Shown here: piece by piece, positions 17,269-26,149 of the stretch
Position numbering within the stretch: the stretch's first letter is position 1
Layout of the letters: each line of letters starts with the position of its first letter
Source of the DNA: Halalkalibacter sp. APA_J-10(15)
GTDB taxonomy: Bacteria > Bacillota > Bacilli > Bacillales > Bacillaceae_D
Reading direction: 5' to 3'
NCBI RefSeq assembly: GCF_023017105.1
Contig: NZ_JALKEV010000004.1
Location: 186,001 to 250,000 of the forward strand
DNA length: 64,000 bases
Translations under genes and position numbers: made by a program
Notes under the pieces: generated by a model
The model's database searches: none
What the model was told of the DNA's origin: nothing
Seen by the model: only the letters and a program-made list of their open reading frames with translations

Positions 17269-19525
17269 GAATAATCTCCTTTTTCTTTTTGAATTCCTCT
17301 ACCAATTGTGGATATTGATCTGTGAATTCATAGGCAGGTAGTGGTTTCATAAAATAATAACCTTGTATGTTATAGCATTCCTGAGAGTGTAGATAATGAA
17401 GCTGTTCCTCATTTTCGACACCTTCAGCAACGACATTCACCCCTAATCCATGAGCCATAGCTATAATCGCGCTAACAATTTGTTCATCATTTTGATTATG
17501 AAGAACATTCATAACAAAGCACTTATCGATTTTAATACGATTGATCGCGAAGCACTTCAAGTTTTTTAACGAACTGTATCCAGTACCAAAATCATCAATA
17601 CTAACAGCTACTCCTAAACCTCTCAATTGATCAATAACTTTACGAGCATATTTATAATCCATAGCCATCGATTCAGTAATTTCAAGCTCTAGAAATTGTG
17701 GATTTAATTGTGTTGATTGCAATACTTGTTGAACGACATCAACTAGGTTTTGCTTTAAAAATTGCTGTGTTGATAAATTCACACTCACTTTCATATAAGG
17801 AAGACCATTTTCTTGCCACATTTTATTTTGCCTGCAAGCTTCCATAATGACCCACTCGCCGATTGGAACAATCAATCCGATTTTCTCAGCTAATGGGATA
17901 AAAATATTCGGCAAAATCATTCCTAGTTCAGGGTGATTCCAACGTAATAACGCCTCAACACCTATCACTTCACCTGTTTGACTATTGATTTGCGCTTGAT
18001 AGAACAATTCAAACTCATTTTGTTCAAGTGCCTTTCTTAAATGGTTTTCAAGTGAGAATTCATCACTTGCATCTTGATGCATATCATTTTTATAAAAAAC
18101 ATAACCATTCTTACCATGCGCCTTCGCTTGATACATAGCTAGATCGACCTGTACCATAAAATCTTCAATATCAATATTTTCTTTCGGGTATAAAGCTATT
18201 CCAATACTTGCTGTTGTGTGAAAATGAAAATGATTAATAATAAATGGTTGTTGAAACTCTTCTATAATACGACTAGCTACTTTTTTTGCTTCATCCTCAC
18301 CTCCTATATTTTTAAGCAGGACGATAAATTCATCACCACTTATTCTCGCTAACATATCCTCTTGCCGTAAGCAACGCTTCACTCGTTCAGTTACAGAAAT
18401 AAGTAATTTATCACCATTACTATGGCCAAATGTATCATTAATCGATTTGAATCGATCTAAATCAATTAAGAGAAGAGCAATTTCTTCATCTCGATTTTTT
18501 TCTTCGAGTGTCGTTCTAACCTCCGTATGAAAGTAACGACGATTCGGAAGGCCCGTTAATTCATCATGATAGGCTAAATAATTGTATTTCTCTTCCATCA
18601 TGTAGCGTTCGGTTATATCACGAAGTTGGGCAAATGATCCTATCATCTTAGCATTTTTATGATCATATATCGGTTGAGCATCAAACAGGGCAACAATGTC
18701 CTCGCCTTTTTGATTTGTAAATTTCAACTCCACGTCTTTAAAGACATGTTCATCTTCAATTACTTTTTCAAAGTACAATCCGAGTATAGAGGAATCAAGA
18801 ATATTCCGTCCAATTATATCATCGCGATTATTTCCCGATATCGTTTCAGCAAACTGATTAAATTCAGTTACTGTCCCATCTTCATTCGTAATGATAATGG
18901 CGTTTCTCGTTCTTCTTAACATAATTTGATTTAAAATATTGAGCTTTCGATTTTGCTTTCGTAGAAGTAATTCTCTTTCAATGGAGTCGACAACATTGGA
19001 TAGCATATTCAAGAACAGTGGATTTTGTTGCTCTGTCGTTGTCATTATGGAGAGGCTTCCTAAAAGATTATCAATGTCCGTATAATGAAACGAAACACCA
19101 TAGCATGCTGTATCATGTAAAAAGCGATAATAGTGATCATCACCAATTAATTGAATTGGATGTCGATGCTTTAAAGCTAAACTAATGACATTTGTACCCA
19201 TTTCTTCCTCAGTAAATTGGGCTCCCAAACAAATACCAAGCTTTGTGACCATTTCTTTAATCGACTCGTCCCCAACAATATCTAAGATGAATCCATCCTT
19301 GTCTGACATAACAAGCAATATAGGTGTCCCTTCAAGTGCCTTTAACAATTTATATGAAAAGAAACTTACAACTTCTAGTATTTCATTGTATTCTTCTCTC
19401 TTTTCCATTAATTCTTCACTTGTCATGACAATATTTGGTTGCTTCACATCATTTGGATTCATCCCTGCTTGCTGACAGTAATGCTTTGAGATACGAATGT
19501 ATGGGGGATCCTTGTGTACACTCAT
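17240..19525 (-). CDS. GAF-PAS-GGDEF-EAL protein with AcoR-like sensory domain
   Basis: A 761-residue cytoplasmic signalling protein. Residues about 25-200 resemble the N-terminal GAF region of AcoR/DhaR activators (EEEMGTNVISLALKHRHPI). A PAS domain (about 205-320) is followed by GGDEF (about 325-485) and EAL (about 500-745). The diguanylate cyclase signature is SGDEF (near 396-400), one residue off the canonical GGDEF; activity may be retained. The EAL domain keeps EALLRW, the ITESMAMD glutamate and DDFGTGYSSL, so c-di-GMP hydrolysis is likely. It is the first gene of the operon. The ATG has AAAGG 2 bases upstream. Confidence 0.9.
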   Translation of the reverse strand: MSVHKDPPYIRISKHYCQQAGMNPNDVKQPNIVMTSEELMEKREEYNEILEVVSFFSYKLLKALEGTPILLVMSDKDGFILDIVGDESIKEMVTKLGICLGAQFTEEEMGTNVISLALKHRHPIQLIGDDHYYRFLHDTACYGVSFHYTDIDNLLGSLSIMTTTEQQNPLFLNMLSNVVDSIERELLLRKQNRKLNILNQIMLRRTRNAIIITNEDGTVTEFNQFAETISGNNRDDIIGRNILDSSILGLYFEKVIEDEHVFKDVELKFTNQKGEDIVALFDAQPIYDHKNAKMIGSFAQLRDITERYMMEEKYNYLAYHDELTGLPNRRYFHTEVRTTLEEKNRDEEIALLLIDLDRFKSINDTFGHSNGDKLLISVTERVKRCLRQEDMLARISGDEFIVLLKNIGGEDEAKKVASRIIEEFQQPFIINHFHFHTTASIGIALYPKENIDIEDFMVQVDLAMYQAKAHGKNGYVFYKNDMHQDASDEFSLENHLRKALEQNEFELFYQAQINSQTGEVIGVEALLRWNHPELGMILPNIFIPLAEKIGLIVPIGEWVIMEACRQNKMWQENGLPYMKVSVNLSTQQFLKQNLVDVVQQVLQSTQLNPQFLELEITESMAMDYKYARKVIDQLRGLGVAVSIDDFGTGYSSLKNLKCFAINRIKIDKCFVMNVLHNQNDEQIVSAIIAMAHGLGVNVVAEGVENEEQLHYLHSQECYNIQGYYFMKPLPAYEFTDQYPQLVEEFKKKKEIIHEKSSHYFS

Positions 19526-20007
19526 TACCTTTCATTCCCTTCAGTTAGGACTAGCTTAAATACTGCAAGAAAGCTTTATCAGTCTAGTAAAGTATGAGAT
19601 AGATGTTTATTCTTTCTATTTACATATCATTATACATATAGATACCTTTAAATCCCATAAATTTAATAAACATCCATCTATTTAACTAGTTTTTTTTCTG
19701 TCATAAGCAAAAAGACTTATTCATTTACTAGGTACGTTATATCGCTACAAAAGCTACCTTCTTTGATGCCCCGTTATCATGCTAAAAGAAGGTGCCTTTA
19801 CAAGGTTCCAACAAACCTCTTAAGGCACCAACTAAGCACGACCCTATTACGTTCATTTCATAATCACTGTTATCTCACAAATCGCTTACATGCAAATAAT
19901 AAACTAAAGCCCGCTTTCAGGACTATTAACCCAATAATCAAACATTAAATAGATTAGTTACGGTTTGAGGATGTGACTGATCATCATGCTAATGCTTCTG
20001 CCAGCTC
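19526..20007. other. Intergenic region, 482 bp
   Basis: It lies between the GGDEF-EAL gene and the rhamnogalacturonan lyase stop. It contains a hairpin at 19790-19829 (GGTGCCTT / AAGGCACC plus AGGTT / AACCT) without a T-run, which may end lyase transcripts. A TATAAT on the minus strand at 19629-19634 could be the -10 of the GGDEF-EAL gene, but its -35 is poor. No gene was recognised. Confidence 0.5.
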
Positions 20008-22578
20008 CTATACGAAGTCCTCATCCTTGCTTTCAAGCCTTGATTTATCTAAATCAGGTCCTTCCTCTTCCATATACTCTATATCACCATAGAAATTAGG
20101 AATCGGGACATATCCCCAATCGATATCTGATGCAAAGTAGAAGCTTGGATAAGAAGGTTGATTGTAACTTGAATTTTGCCAAGCAATTCCCGTACGGTAT
20201 TGACTATCATGCATTAACGTATAAAGCTTCCGGTCAGTTACTTCAGTATTCATATAAATCCGAATAGCAGTACTATCCGCCGTCCGTACGAGCAACTCTT
20301 CACGCCAATCTCCAAAGACATCAGCAACTAAGGAAGGATTCCCTTTTGTACCGTTATTCGTCAATGTCCCTTCTGCTGTCAGCATACGTCCAACTTCCCA
20401 GTCATCAATTGTAGGAGTATGATTTCCAGAACCATTGATAATTTGCGTAGACATATCTCCGGCCCACTTGATATTCATATTCGTCCCTGGACGGCTAGCG
20501 CCCAATACACGGCCATCAGCTGTTCGAAGACTAATAGCCCATGTTTCAAGACCTCTCTCACCGCGAACAACATCACCAATCATTCCACGACCAGTGTCAT
20601 CTCCAGTGTGCTCACCGTAAAGGACCTCTCCGTCTTCGGCACTTCTAAGCGCAAAGCCATAAGGGGCCCAAGGACCTGCTTCAAACACGGAATAGATTTC
20701 CAACCCTGGCCGATCAGGATTTACATCCGCGACATGAAGTGCATCACCATGTCCAAAAATGACATAATCACCAGGTGCCCCGCTTCCTTCTGGTAAGTCC
20801 TCCATTGAACTGTATAACAATGATCCATCATGATCTAAAGTCGCACCACCGTGAATAATTTCATGCTTGCCATCACCATCAACATCCGCAACACTAATGG
20901 CATGGTTACCTTGTCCAGCTAACCTAGCTAATGGATCATTTGCACCTGGTCCACCATGTGGACCACTATTAAATGGGTTCTCCATTACGACGTGACCACT
21001 ATCTGCAATCCATAATTTTTCTAAATGGTGGCCATTCCAGTTATATGCCGCAAACACAGCACGAGTATAATAACCTCGATTAAAGAAAGCCGATGGTCGT
21101 TCTCCATCTAAGTAAGCAACCCCAGCATTAAATCGATCAACACGATTGCCAGGTTCAATGTGCGGATAAGCATAATCACCCCACAATAAACCATCATCGC
21201 CACGTCCAGGTTCATAACGAATCGTTTCTAACTCAGCACCTGTATCACCAGCAAACACGGACAAATATTCAGGGCCTGTTACAACAAACCCTTCAAAATT
21301 CCGTAAATCATTACGCTCACTTCTACTCGGCGCATAAACATCCATAAAGTAGTCCGTTAATGCTTCCGCATCCTCACGAGATAGTGGATATTCATATTGA
21401 ATGTCTATCCCGAAACTTTCTTCTAAAGTAGCTGGCCAATTTCCAGCCACAACTTCAGCATGCTCATGCCAACCTAAGAACATTTCAACAACATGTTCAT
21501 AATAATCTTCAGAACTAAAACGGTAATCATCCTCATGACTATATCCAGCATCTATATCACCTTGTGGTATCGAAATGTATTCTTCAGAAACCACGTTACC
21601 GTCCTCATCATAGTGAATGACTTTCGTTCCTGGAGCTGTCTTGAACATTATTTCTGCTTTTCCGTTCCCATCAAAGTCATACACGAGAAATTGAGTGTAA
21701 TGAGCACCTGAACGAATATTAACACCTAGATCAATTCTGTACAAAAGCGTTCCATCGAGCTTGTACGTATCAATATACGTATTGCCTGTATAACCAACTT
21801 GAGACACATCCTTGGAATTAGAAGGGTCCCATTTAACAATATACTCATACTGACCGTCACCATTTACGTCACCAACACTCATATCATTTGCTGAATACGT
21901 ATAAGTCTCCCCAACAGGTGTCACACCGTCCTCTGGCTTTTGCAATGGTATATCATAATAAGAGTGTTCCCAAGGTGTGACCACTTCACTTACATCACCA
22001 ATTTCTTCTCCATCAACAACAGCGCTCACATAATATTGTGAAGAATCCGTTCCTTCTGTATCTAAATAATTTGTACTATTTGTAACAGTAGCCATCCTTT
22101 CACCGTCACGATACACATGAAAATTAGTACCTCTCAAGCCGAAGTCAGAATAACCTGTCACTTCATCCGCTAGCAGGCGCCAGCTTAGAAACACTCCTTC
22201 TGAGGTTGAGGCTGCTACTAAACCACGATCTAAATCTTCTAATTGAACTGAAAATTGCTTTTTTATTTCTGATCGTACCGTATGAGAAGTAGCGACTTCT
22301 TCTTCGCCAACAACAGCAGCTACTTTAAAGTAATGTGGCACATGTGTGGAACGTTCAAATAGATAAGATGTGCTCATTACCGTATCGACACGTTGATACT
22401 GCATGTTTTCAGTATCTTTATTTGCCCAATAAATAGCATATTCATCAGCTTTATGATAAGCAGACCACTTCAAAGTGACCGAATGATCCGTTATATGAGT
22501 CACTTCTAAATCATTCACACCTTCATTACTTTCAGCTGAAGTACTTGATCCTACACTAGAAAACATTGAAAATAACAT
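20008..22578 (-). CDS. Secreted rhamnogalacturonan lyase (PL11, YesW/YesX-like)
   Basis: An 856-residue protein. The N-terminal FN3-like domain (about 20-105) precedes the PL11 catalytic part: a beta-sheet module (about 110-200) and an eight-bladed propeller with calcium-binding DVNGDGQYE, DFDGNGKAE and DVDGDGKHE loops. PL11 enzymes cut rhamnogalacturonan I. The first in-frame ATG gives MLFSMFSSVGSSTSAES, a signal peptide without the expected basic n-region. The missing KRSLAIF lies in frame just upstream, after tandem stops (see findings). A TATAAT and a cre-like site precede it. It is probably monocistronic and supplies oligosaccharides outside the cell. Confidence 0.9.
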   Translation of the reverse strand: MLFSMFSSVGSSTSAESNEGVNDLEVTHITDHSVTLKWSAYHKADEYAIYWANKDTENMQYQRVDTVMSTSYLFERSTHVPHYFKVAAVVGEEEVATSHTVRSEIKKQFSVQLEDLDRGLVAASTSEGVFLSWRLLADEVTGYSDFGLRGTNFHVYRDGERMATVTNSTNYLDTEGTDSSQYYVSAVVDGEEIGDVSEVVTPWEHSYYDIPLQKPEDGVTPVGETYTYSANDMSVGDVNGDGQYEYIVKWDPSNSKDVSQVGYTGNTYIDTYKLDGTLLYRIDLGVNIRSGAHYTQFLVYDFDGNGKAEIMFKTAPGTKVIHYDEDGNVVSEEYISIPQGDIDAGYSHEDDYRFSSEDYYEHVVEMFLGWHEHAEVVAGNWPATLEESFGIDIQYEYPLSREDAEALTDYFMDVYAPSRSERNDLRNFEGFVVTGPEYLSVFAGDTGAELETIRYEPGRGDDGLLWGDYAYPHIEPGNRVDRFNAGVAYLDGERPSAFFNRGYYTRAVFAAYNWNGHHLEKLWIADSGHVVMENPFNSGPHGGPGANDPLARLAGQGNHAISVADVDGDGKHEIIHGGATLDHDGSLLYSSMEDLPEGSGAPGDYVIFGHGDALHVADVNPDRPGLEIYSVFEAGPWAPYGFALRSAEDGEVLYGEHTGDDTGRGMIGDVVRGERGLETWAISLRTADGRVLGASRPGTNMNIKWAGDMSTQIINGSGNHTPTIDDWEVGRMLTAEGTLTNNGTKGNPSLVADVFGDWREELLVRTADSTAIRIYMNTEVTDRKLYTLMHDSQYRTGIAWQNSSYNQPSYPSFYFASDIDWGYVPIPNFYGDIEYMEEEGPDLDKSRLESKDEDFV

Positions 22579-22674
22579 AAAAATGGCAAGACTCCTTTTC
22601 TATCATACTCCTTCTTTTTCATTACACGTTTGGCTCAGTATGGATTCTAAAACGCAATATGAACTGTGCCTCCT

Positions 22675-22688
22675 TTAAAACGCTTACA
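22675..22688. promoter_or_regulatory. cre-like site upstream of the rhamnogalacturonan lyase
   Basis: TTAAAACGCTTACA matches the cre consensus at 13 of 14 positions. It lies about 100 bases before the lyase start and about 35 bases downstream of the proposed -10, a roadblock position. Confidence 0.6.
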
Positions 22689-22720
22689 ATTTATTAATGT
22701 GTAATCTAAGAAGTGTGTAC

Positions 22721-22726
22721 ATTATA
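22721..22726 (-). promoter_or_regulatory. -10 element of the lyase promoter
   Basis: A perfect TATAAT on the minus strand, about 145 bases upstream of the lyase start. The -35 region has no good match, which suggests activator dependence or a weak promoter. Confidence 0.45.
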
Positions 22727-23166
22727 CAAAGATGTGAAGTGAAACGATATACTAAAAATGTTCAAAAACTATTAATAAACAACAAAAACATTACAGGTCA
22801 AACAAGTCTTATTTTAATCAAAATTATCCTAGTTTATTACACCTATATCGATTGAGTAATAGTAGTTCATCTAGACTATTTAAATACAGCTTCGAGAAGT
22901 AAAAGCGTTTCTAACTTCATATTTACTTATTCCACTATACACGAATCACTCACTTTGTTCATTTCTTAAGTTTACAGTTATAAGATGTACAATTCCAGGG
23001 ATTGAACTTGGCTTACTGGAACCACTCCACCCTCTTTTCACTAATTCCTTACCAACAAAACGATAAAAAAACATGACCAATTAAAACAACATCCCCATTC
23101 TTTTGAATACTCAAAAAAACAACAAATTCTCATAAGAACAGATCACAACTTCGTCTTTATTTTTAA
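22727..23166. other. Intergenic sequence, 440 bp, no gene seen
   Basis: AT-rich sequence between the lyase promoter and the histidine-phosphatase pseudogene. No coding frame with a ribosome binding site, RNA gene or repeat was recognised. Confidence 0.5.
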
Positions 23167-23454
23167 CTATTTCCATTTCCACGGAAATATTGGCATCTCT
23201 ACTTCACGATATAGTGAATCAGAGTAATAGCTTCGATCCATCGTTAACAAGTTCGCAAATTGAATCGAACGTAAGAGAATGCTAGTTATAATTACTTAGC
23301 ATGACCAACCTCCTCCAAAGTGCTGGAGGGGAATCTCCCTCTCTTTTAACACTTGCTAGATCATTTTTTTTAATCCATTCAGAAAATTGATCGCTATTTA
23401 CCTTACCTTTTCGTTAATGTATGATTCCCCATGTCTAATAAGGGAAATATGCAT
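23167..23454 (-). pseudogene. Decayed histidine phosphatase (phosphoglycerate mutase family) gene
   Basis: The start is intact: GGAGGAAAGTA then ATG, giving MHISLIRHGESYINEK with the family RHG catalytic motif. The frame then stops after about 18 codons. The next frame continues with KVNSDQFSEWIKKND, and the third frame with VIITSILLRSIQFANLLT, matching the family's SDLxRSxxxAxLL segment. It ends at EVEMPIFPWKWK and a stop. The whole fragment is about half the usual 190 residues. Two frameshifts and a truncation make this a pseudogene. A duplicate elsewhere in the genome is possible. Confidence 0.7.
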
Positions 23455-23539
23455 TACTTTCCTCCTGAGAATCTTCATTATTAGTCTTATCCAAATTTCA
23501 ACTCACTTTATTATGCTGATTAAACGTTTGTAGAATCAT

Positions 23540-23594
23540 AAAACACGAAGGAGGTGGGGCAATTTTGTTTCAGTCCCAACCTCTTCGTGTTTTG
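23540..23594 (-). terminator. Terminator of the pullulanase gene
   Basis: A strong stem of AAAACACGAAG with CTTCGTGTTTT, extended by GAGGTGGGG with CCCAACCTC. It lies about 25 bases after the pullulanase stop codon and has A/T flanks that would allow use on both strands. Confidence 0.85.
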
Positions 23595-23620
23595 TAAAGA
23601 ACTATTTATATTTCACACTC

Positions 23621-25720
23621 TTACAATCGTGATTTTTCCAATACACATAGCTCAAATGGCTTAATCATTGCAAATTCGCCTTTATAAATGACATCATCCT
23701 GATTATCATTCGATGCTATTACTTCCCATGATGCTGAAGAAGGCAAACGCAAACGGTGCTTTTGATCAGTCGGATTCACAAATACGACTAAATCTGTATT
23801 TACATCTAATAGAATATATCCTAAAATAGGCGATTTCACTTTCAAAAAATGAATTTGTTTGCGTATTTGTTCCTTCGAACGTAAACGAAAAACAGGATAT
23901 TTTTTTCTTATTGTCATTAACCTTCGTATAAATTCTATATTTTCGGCTTCTACCTCTCTTTTTTCCCAATCAAGCTTATTTACTTTGTCTCCTGATATAT
24001 AGCTATTTTCATCACCATGCTTTGTACGGAACCATTCCTGACCTGCATGGAGAAATGGGATTCCTTGGCTTAGAAGTGTGATTCCAGTTGCCAATTGGTG
24101 CATTCGTTTTCGTGTTTCTTCATTGTGTATGGGATTAGTATTTTCGAGACGGTCCCAAAGTGTATGATTGTCATGACATTCAACATAATTAATAGATTGA
24201 CTCGGCTCTGAAACAAATGGTATTCCATACTCTTCTAAAACAGAACCTGTTATAAGGTGTGGTAGCCTTTCTACAAAAATGCCTTCTCCATTCACATAGC
24301 CTTGATCTTGATCACTGAATAGTTGACCTTTTAACGAATCTCGGAATAAATCATTAAAAAAACCAACCTTTCGTAGTTGCTTGGCTTTATCAGGTGTTGT
24401 TTTCAATTCGTATCGTAATGCAGTAGGTAAATCCCAGCCTTCTCCAAGTAAAAGAATCGGGCGCTCTTCTTTTTGACACCTTTTTTCAATCGCCTTTATC
24501 GTTTCTACATCCATTGCTCCCATTAAATCAAAACGAAAACCATCAACTTGATATTCTTGAAGCCAATATTCAATAGAATCTAATATGAATTTCCTTGCCA
24601 TTATTCGTTCTGTTGCAAAATCATTTCCAACACCTGTTCCATTACTAACCTCTCCATTATCATCATACCTAAAGTAATAACCTGGAACGATCTTTTCAAA
24701 TGAGGATTCTTCTCGAATGTATACATGATTAAAGACGACATCTACAATCACACCCAATCCTTCCTTATGAAAAGATGAGATCATTTCTTTACATTCTTCC
24801 AGTCGAGTAATCGGATTTTGAACATCGGTTGAATAGCTACCTTCGGGTACTTGAAAAAATAATGGGTCATACCCCCAGTTATAGCTCTCTTCTGGTTCAA
24901 GCTCATTCACCCGAGCAAAATCGTTAATTGGTAGTAATTGCACATGTGTGATTCCTAAATCCTTTATATATGATATTCCTGTCGAGAATCCGTTTGGGGT
25001 AGTTGTTTTTGTTTCTGTTAATCCAATGAATTTGCCCTTTTCCCTAACTCCACTCTTTTCAGAAATCGTTGCATCCCGAACGTGAATCTCATAAATGATC
25101 GCATCATTCAATACTGCTATTTCGTGACAGTTCCTCTCTACTTTAGTTGATCCTTTTAACCTTTTTAGATCTACAACCACTCCTTTTTCGCTATTAGCAA
25201 GTAATGCCTTAGTGTATGGATCAATAGCTCGAACCACTTCTCCATTCACGACAAGCTCATATTCATAAGGGATCCCATGCATGTCTCCTTGAATCTCTTC
25301 TTGCCAAATGCCATTTTCATATTTTTTTAGTGACATAATAATATTATTTATATATAACTTAACTGATGTAGCTGTCGGTGCCCATAATCTAAATTTAGTG
25401 TCATCTTTCGTGCATATTGCTCCTAATTCAATGTTAATGTTCGTATAATTTTGCTCAAACCAATCCGTTCTAATAATTTTTCTAGGATAGATTCGAAAAC
25501 GCTTTCCTTCGATGTATAGGGATAGTTCTTCTCCTAATGGAAGGGGTTCTTCCACATGAAATTTTGCTGTGTTCTCTCCTTCTATACCGACAAATTGCAC
25601 AGAAAAATTTTGCTTCTTCCCTTTTATAAGAAGAGGGGTATTAAATGATAGCTCCTCTAACCCTTCTGACGTTAGTCTCAAATCATGAACATCATCTAAC
25701 CAAGCGATCGTAGAAGACAC
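23621..25720 (-). CDS. pulA: Type I pullulanase (GH13, cytoplasmic)
   Basis: A 699-residue alpha-1,6-debranching enzyme. N-terminal beta domains (about 1-170, with a CBM48-like LWAPTATSVKLYI) precede the GH13 barrel. It has the pullulanase signature YNWGYDP, region I VDVVFNHVY, nucleophile Asp in GFRFDLMGAMD, acid Glu in LLGEGWD and region IV YVECHDNHTLW. No signal peptide, so it acts on glycogen or imported maltodextrins in the cytoplasm. The GTG at 25720 is preferred because AGAGGTG sits 8 bases upstream; a GTG three codons earlier (25729) overlaps that site. It diverges from the glycogen operon. Confidence 0.92.
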   Translation of the reverse strand: MSSTIAWLDDVHDLRLTSEGLEELSFNTPLLIKGKKQNFSVQFVGIEGENTAKFHVEEPLPLGEELSLYIEGKRFRIYPRKIIRTDWFEQNYTNINIELGAICTKDDTKFRLWAPTATSVKLYINNIIMSLKKYENGIWQEEIQGDMHGIPYEYELVVNGEVVRAIDPYTKALLANSEKGVVVDLKRLKGSTKVERNCHEIAVLNDAIIYEIHVRDATISEKSGVREKGKFIGLTETKTTTPNGFSTGISYIKDLGITHVQLLPINDFARVNELEPEESYNWGYDPLFFQVPEGSYSTDVQNPITRLEECKEMISSFHKEGLGVIVDVVFNHVYIREESSFEKIVPGYYFRYDDNGEVSNGTGVGNDFATERIMARKFILDSIEYWLQEYQVDGFRFDLMGAMDVETIKAIEKRCQKEERPILLLGEGWDLPTALRYELKTTPDKAKQLRKVGFFNDLFRDSLKGQLFSDQDQGYVNGEGIFVERLPHLITGSVLEEYGIPFVSEPSQSINYVECHDNHTLWDRLENTNPIHNEETRKRMHQLATGITLLSQGIPFLHAGQEWFRTKHGDENSYISGDKVNKLDWEKREVEAENIEFIRRLMTIRKKYPVFRLRSKEQIRKQIHFLKVKSPILGYILLDVNTDLVVFVNPTDQKHRLRLPSSASWEVIASNDNQDDVIYKGEFAMIKPFELCVLEKSRL

Positions 25721-26149
25721 TGGACACACCTCTTTTCTTATTTATTTATCTCACATTACGTTATTCATAAAACTTCATTAATGTTATTCATTCTCAAAAT
25801 TCATCATTAAGTGGATTAGATTTCTATTTTCATTTTGGACATTGTTTCAATTTTTAATCATTTTATTTAGTGCTATTTCTCAATAATTTGTTCGTCATAA
25901 ATGGACACAACCCCCTAAATTCCTGCGTTAAATTGTCTAACACTTTTTCTTACATTTCTTTCAACTTCCTTTATAATGTATTCATATCAACTTGAAAACA
26001 AGCTTGTCACCTCTAGTCTCATCATAACAATACCTACAATAAACAACTACGACTACGACTACGTATCATTTTCTTTCAAGATTCATGTTAAATTGTAAAA
26101 ATCCCATAAAAATCGTAAACATTCGTCTATGAAAGGAGATTCTTGCTTC
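25721..26149. other. Divergent promoter region of pulA and the glg operon
   Basis: A 429-bp AT-rich region containing the glg promoter (25949-25977, listed separately) and a short triplet run (ACGACT repeated) near 26047-26063. No convincing pulA promoter or cre site was found. Confidence 0.5.
25949..25977 (+). promoter_or_regulatory. Sigma-A-like promoter of the glg operon
   Basis: CTTACA (25949-25954), 17-base spacer, TATAAT (25972-25977). It implies a leader of about 165 bases before glgB. Confidence 0.5.
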
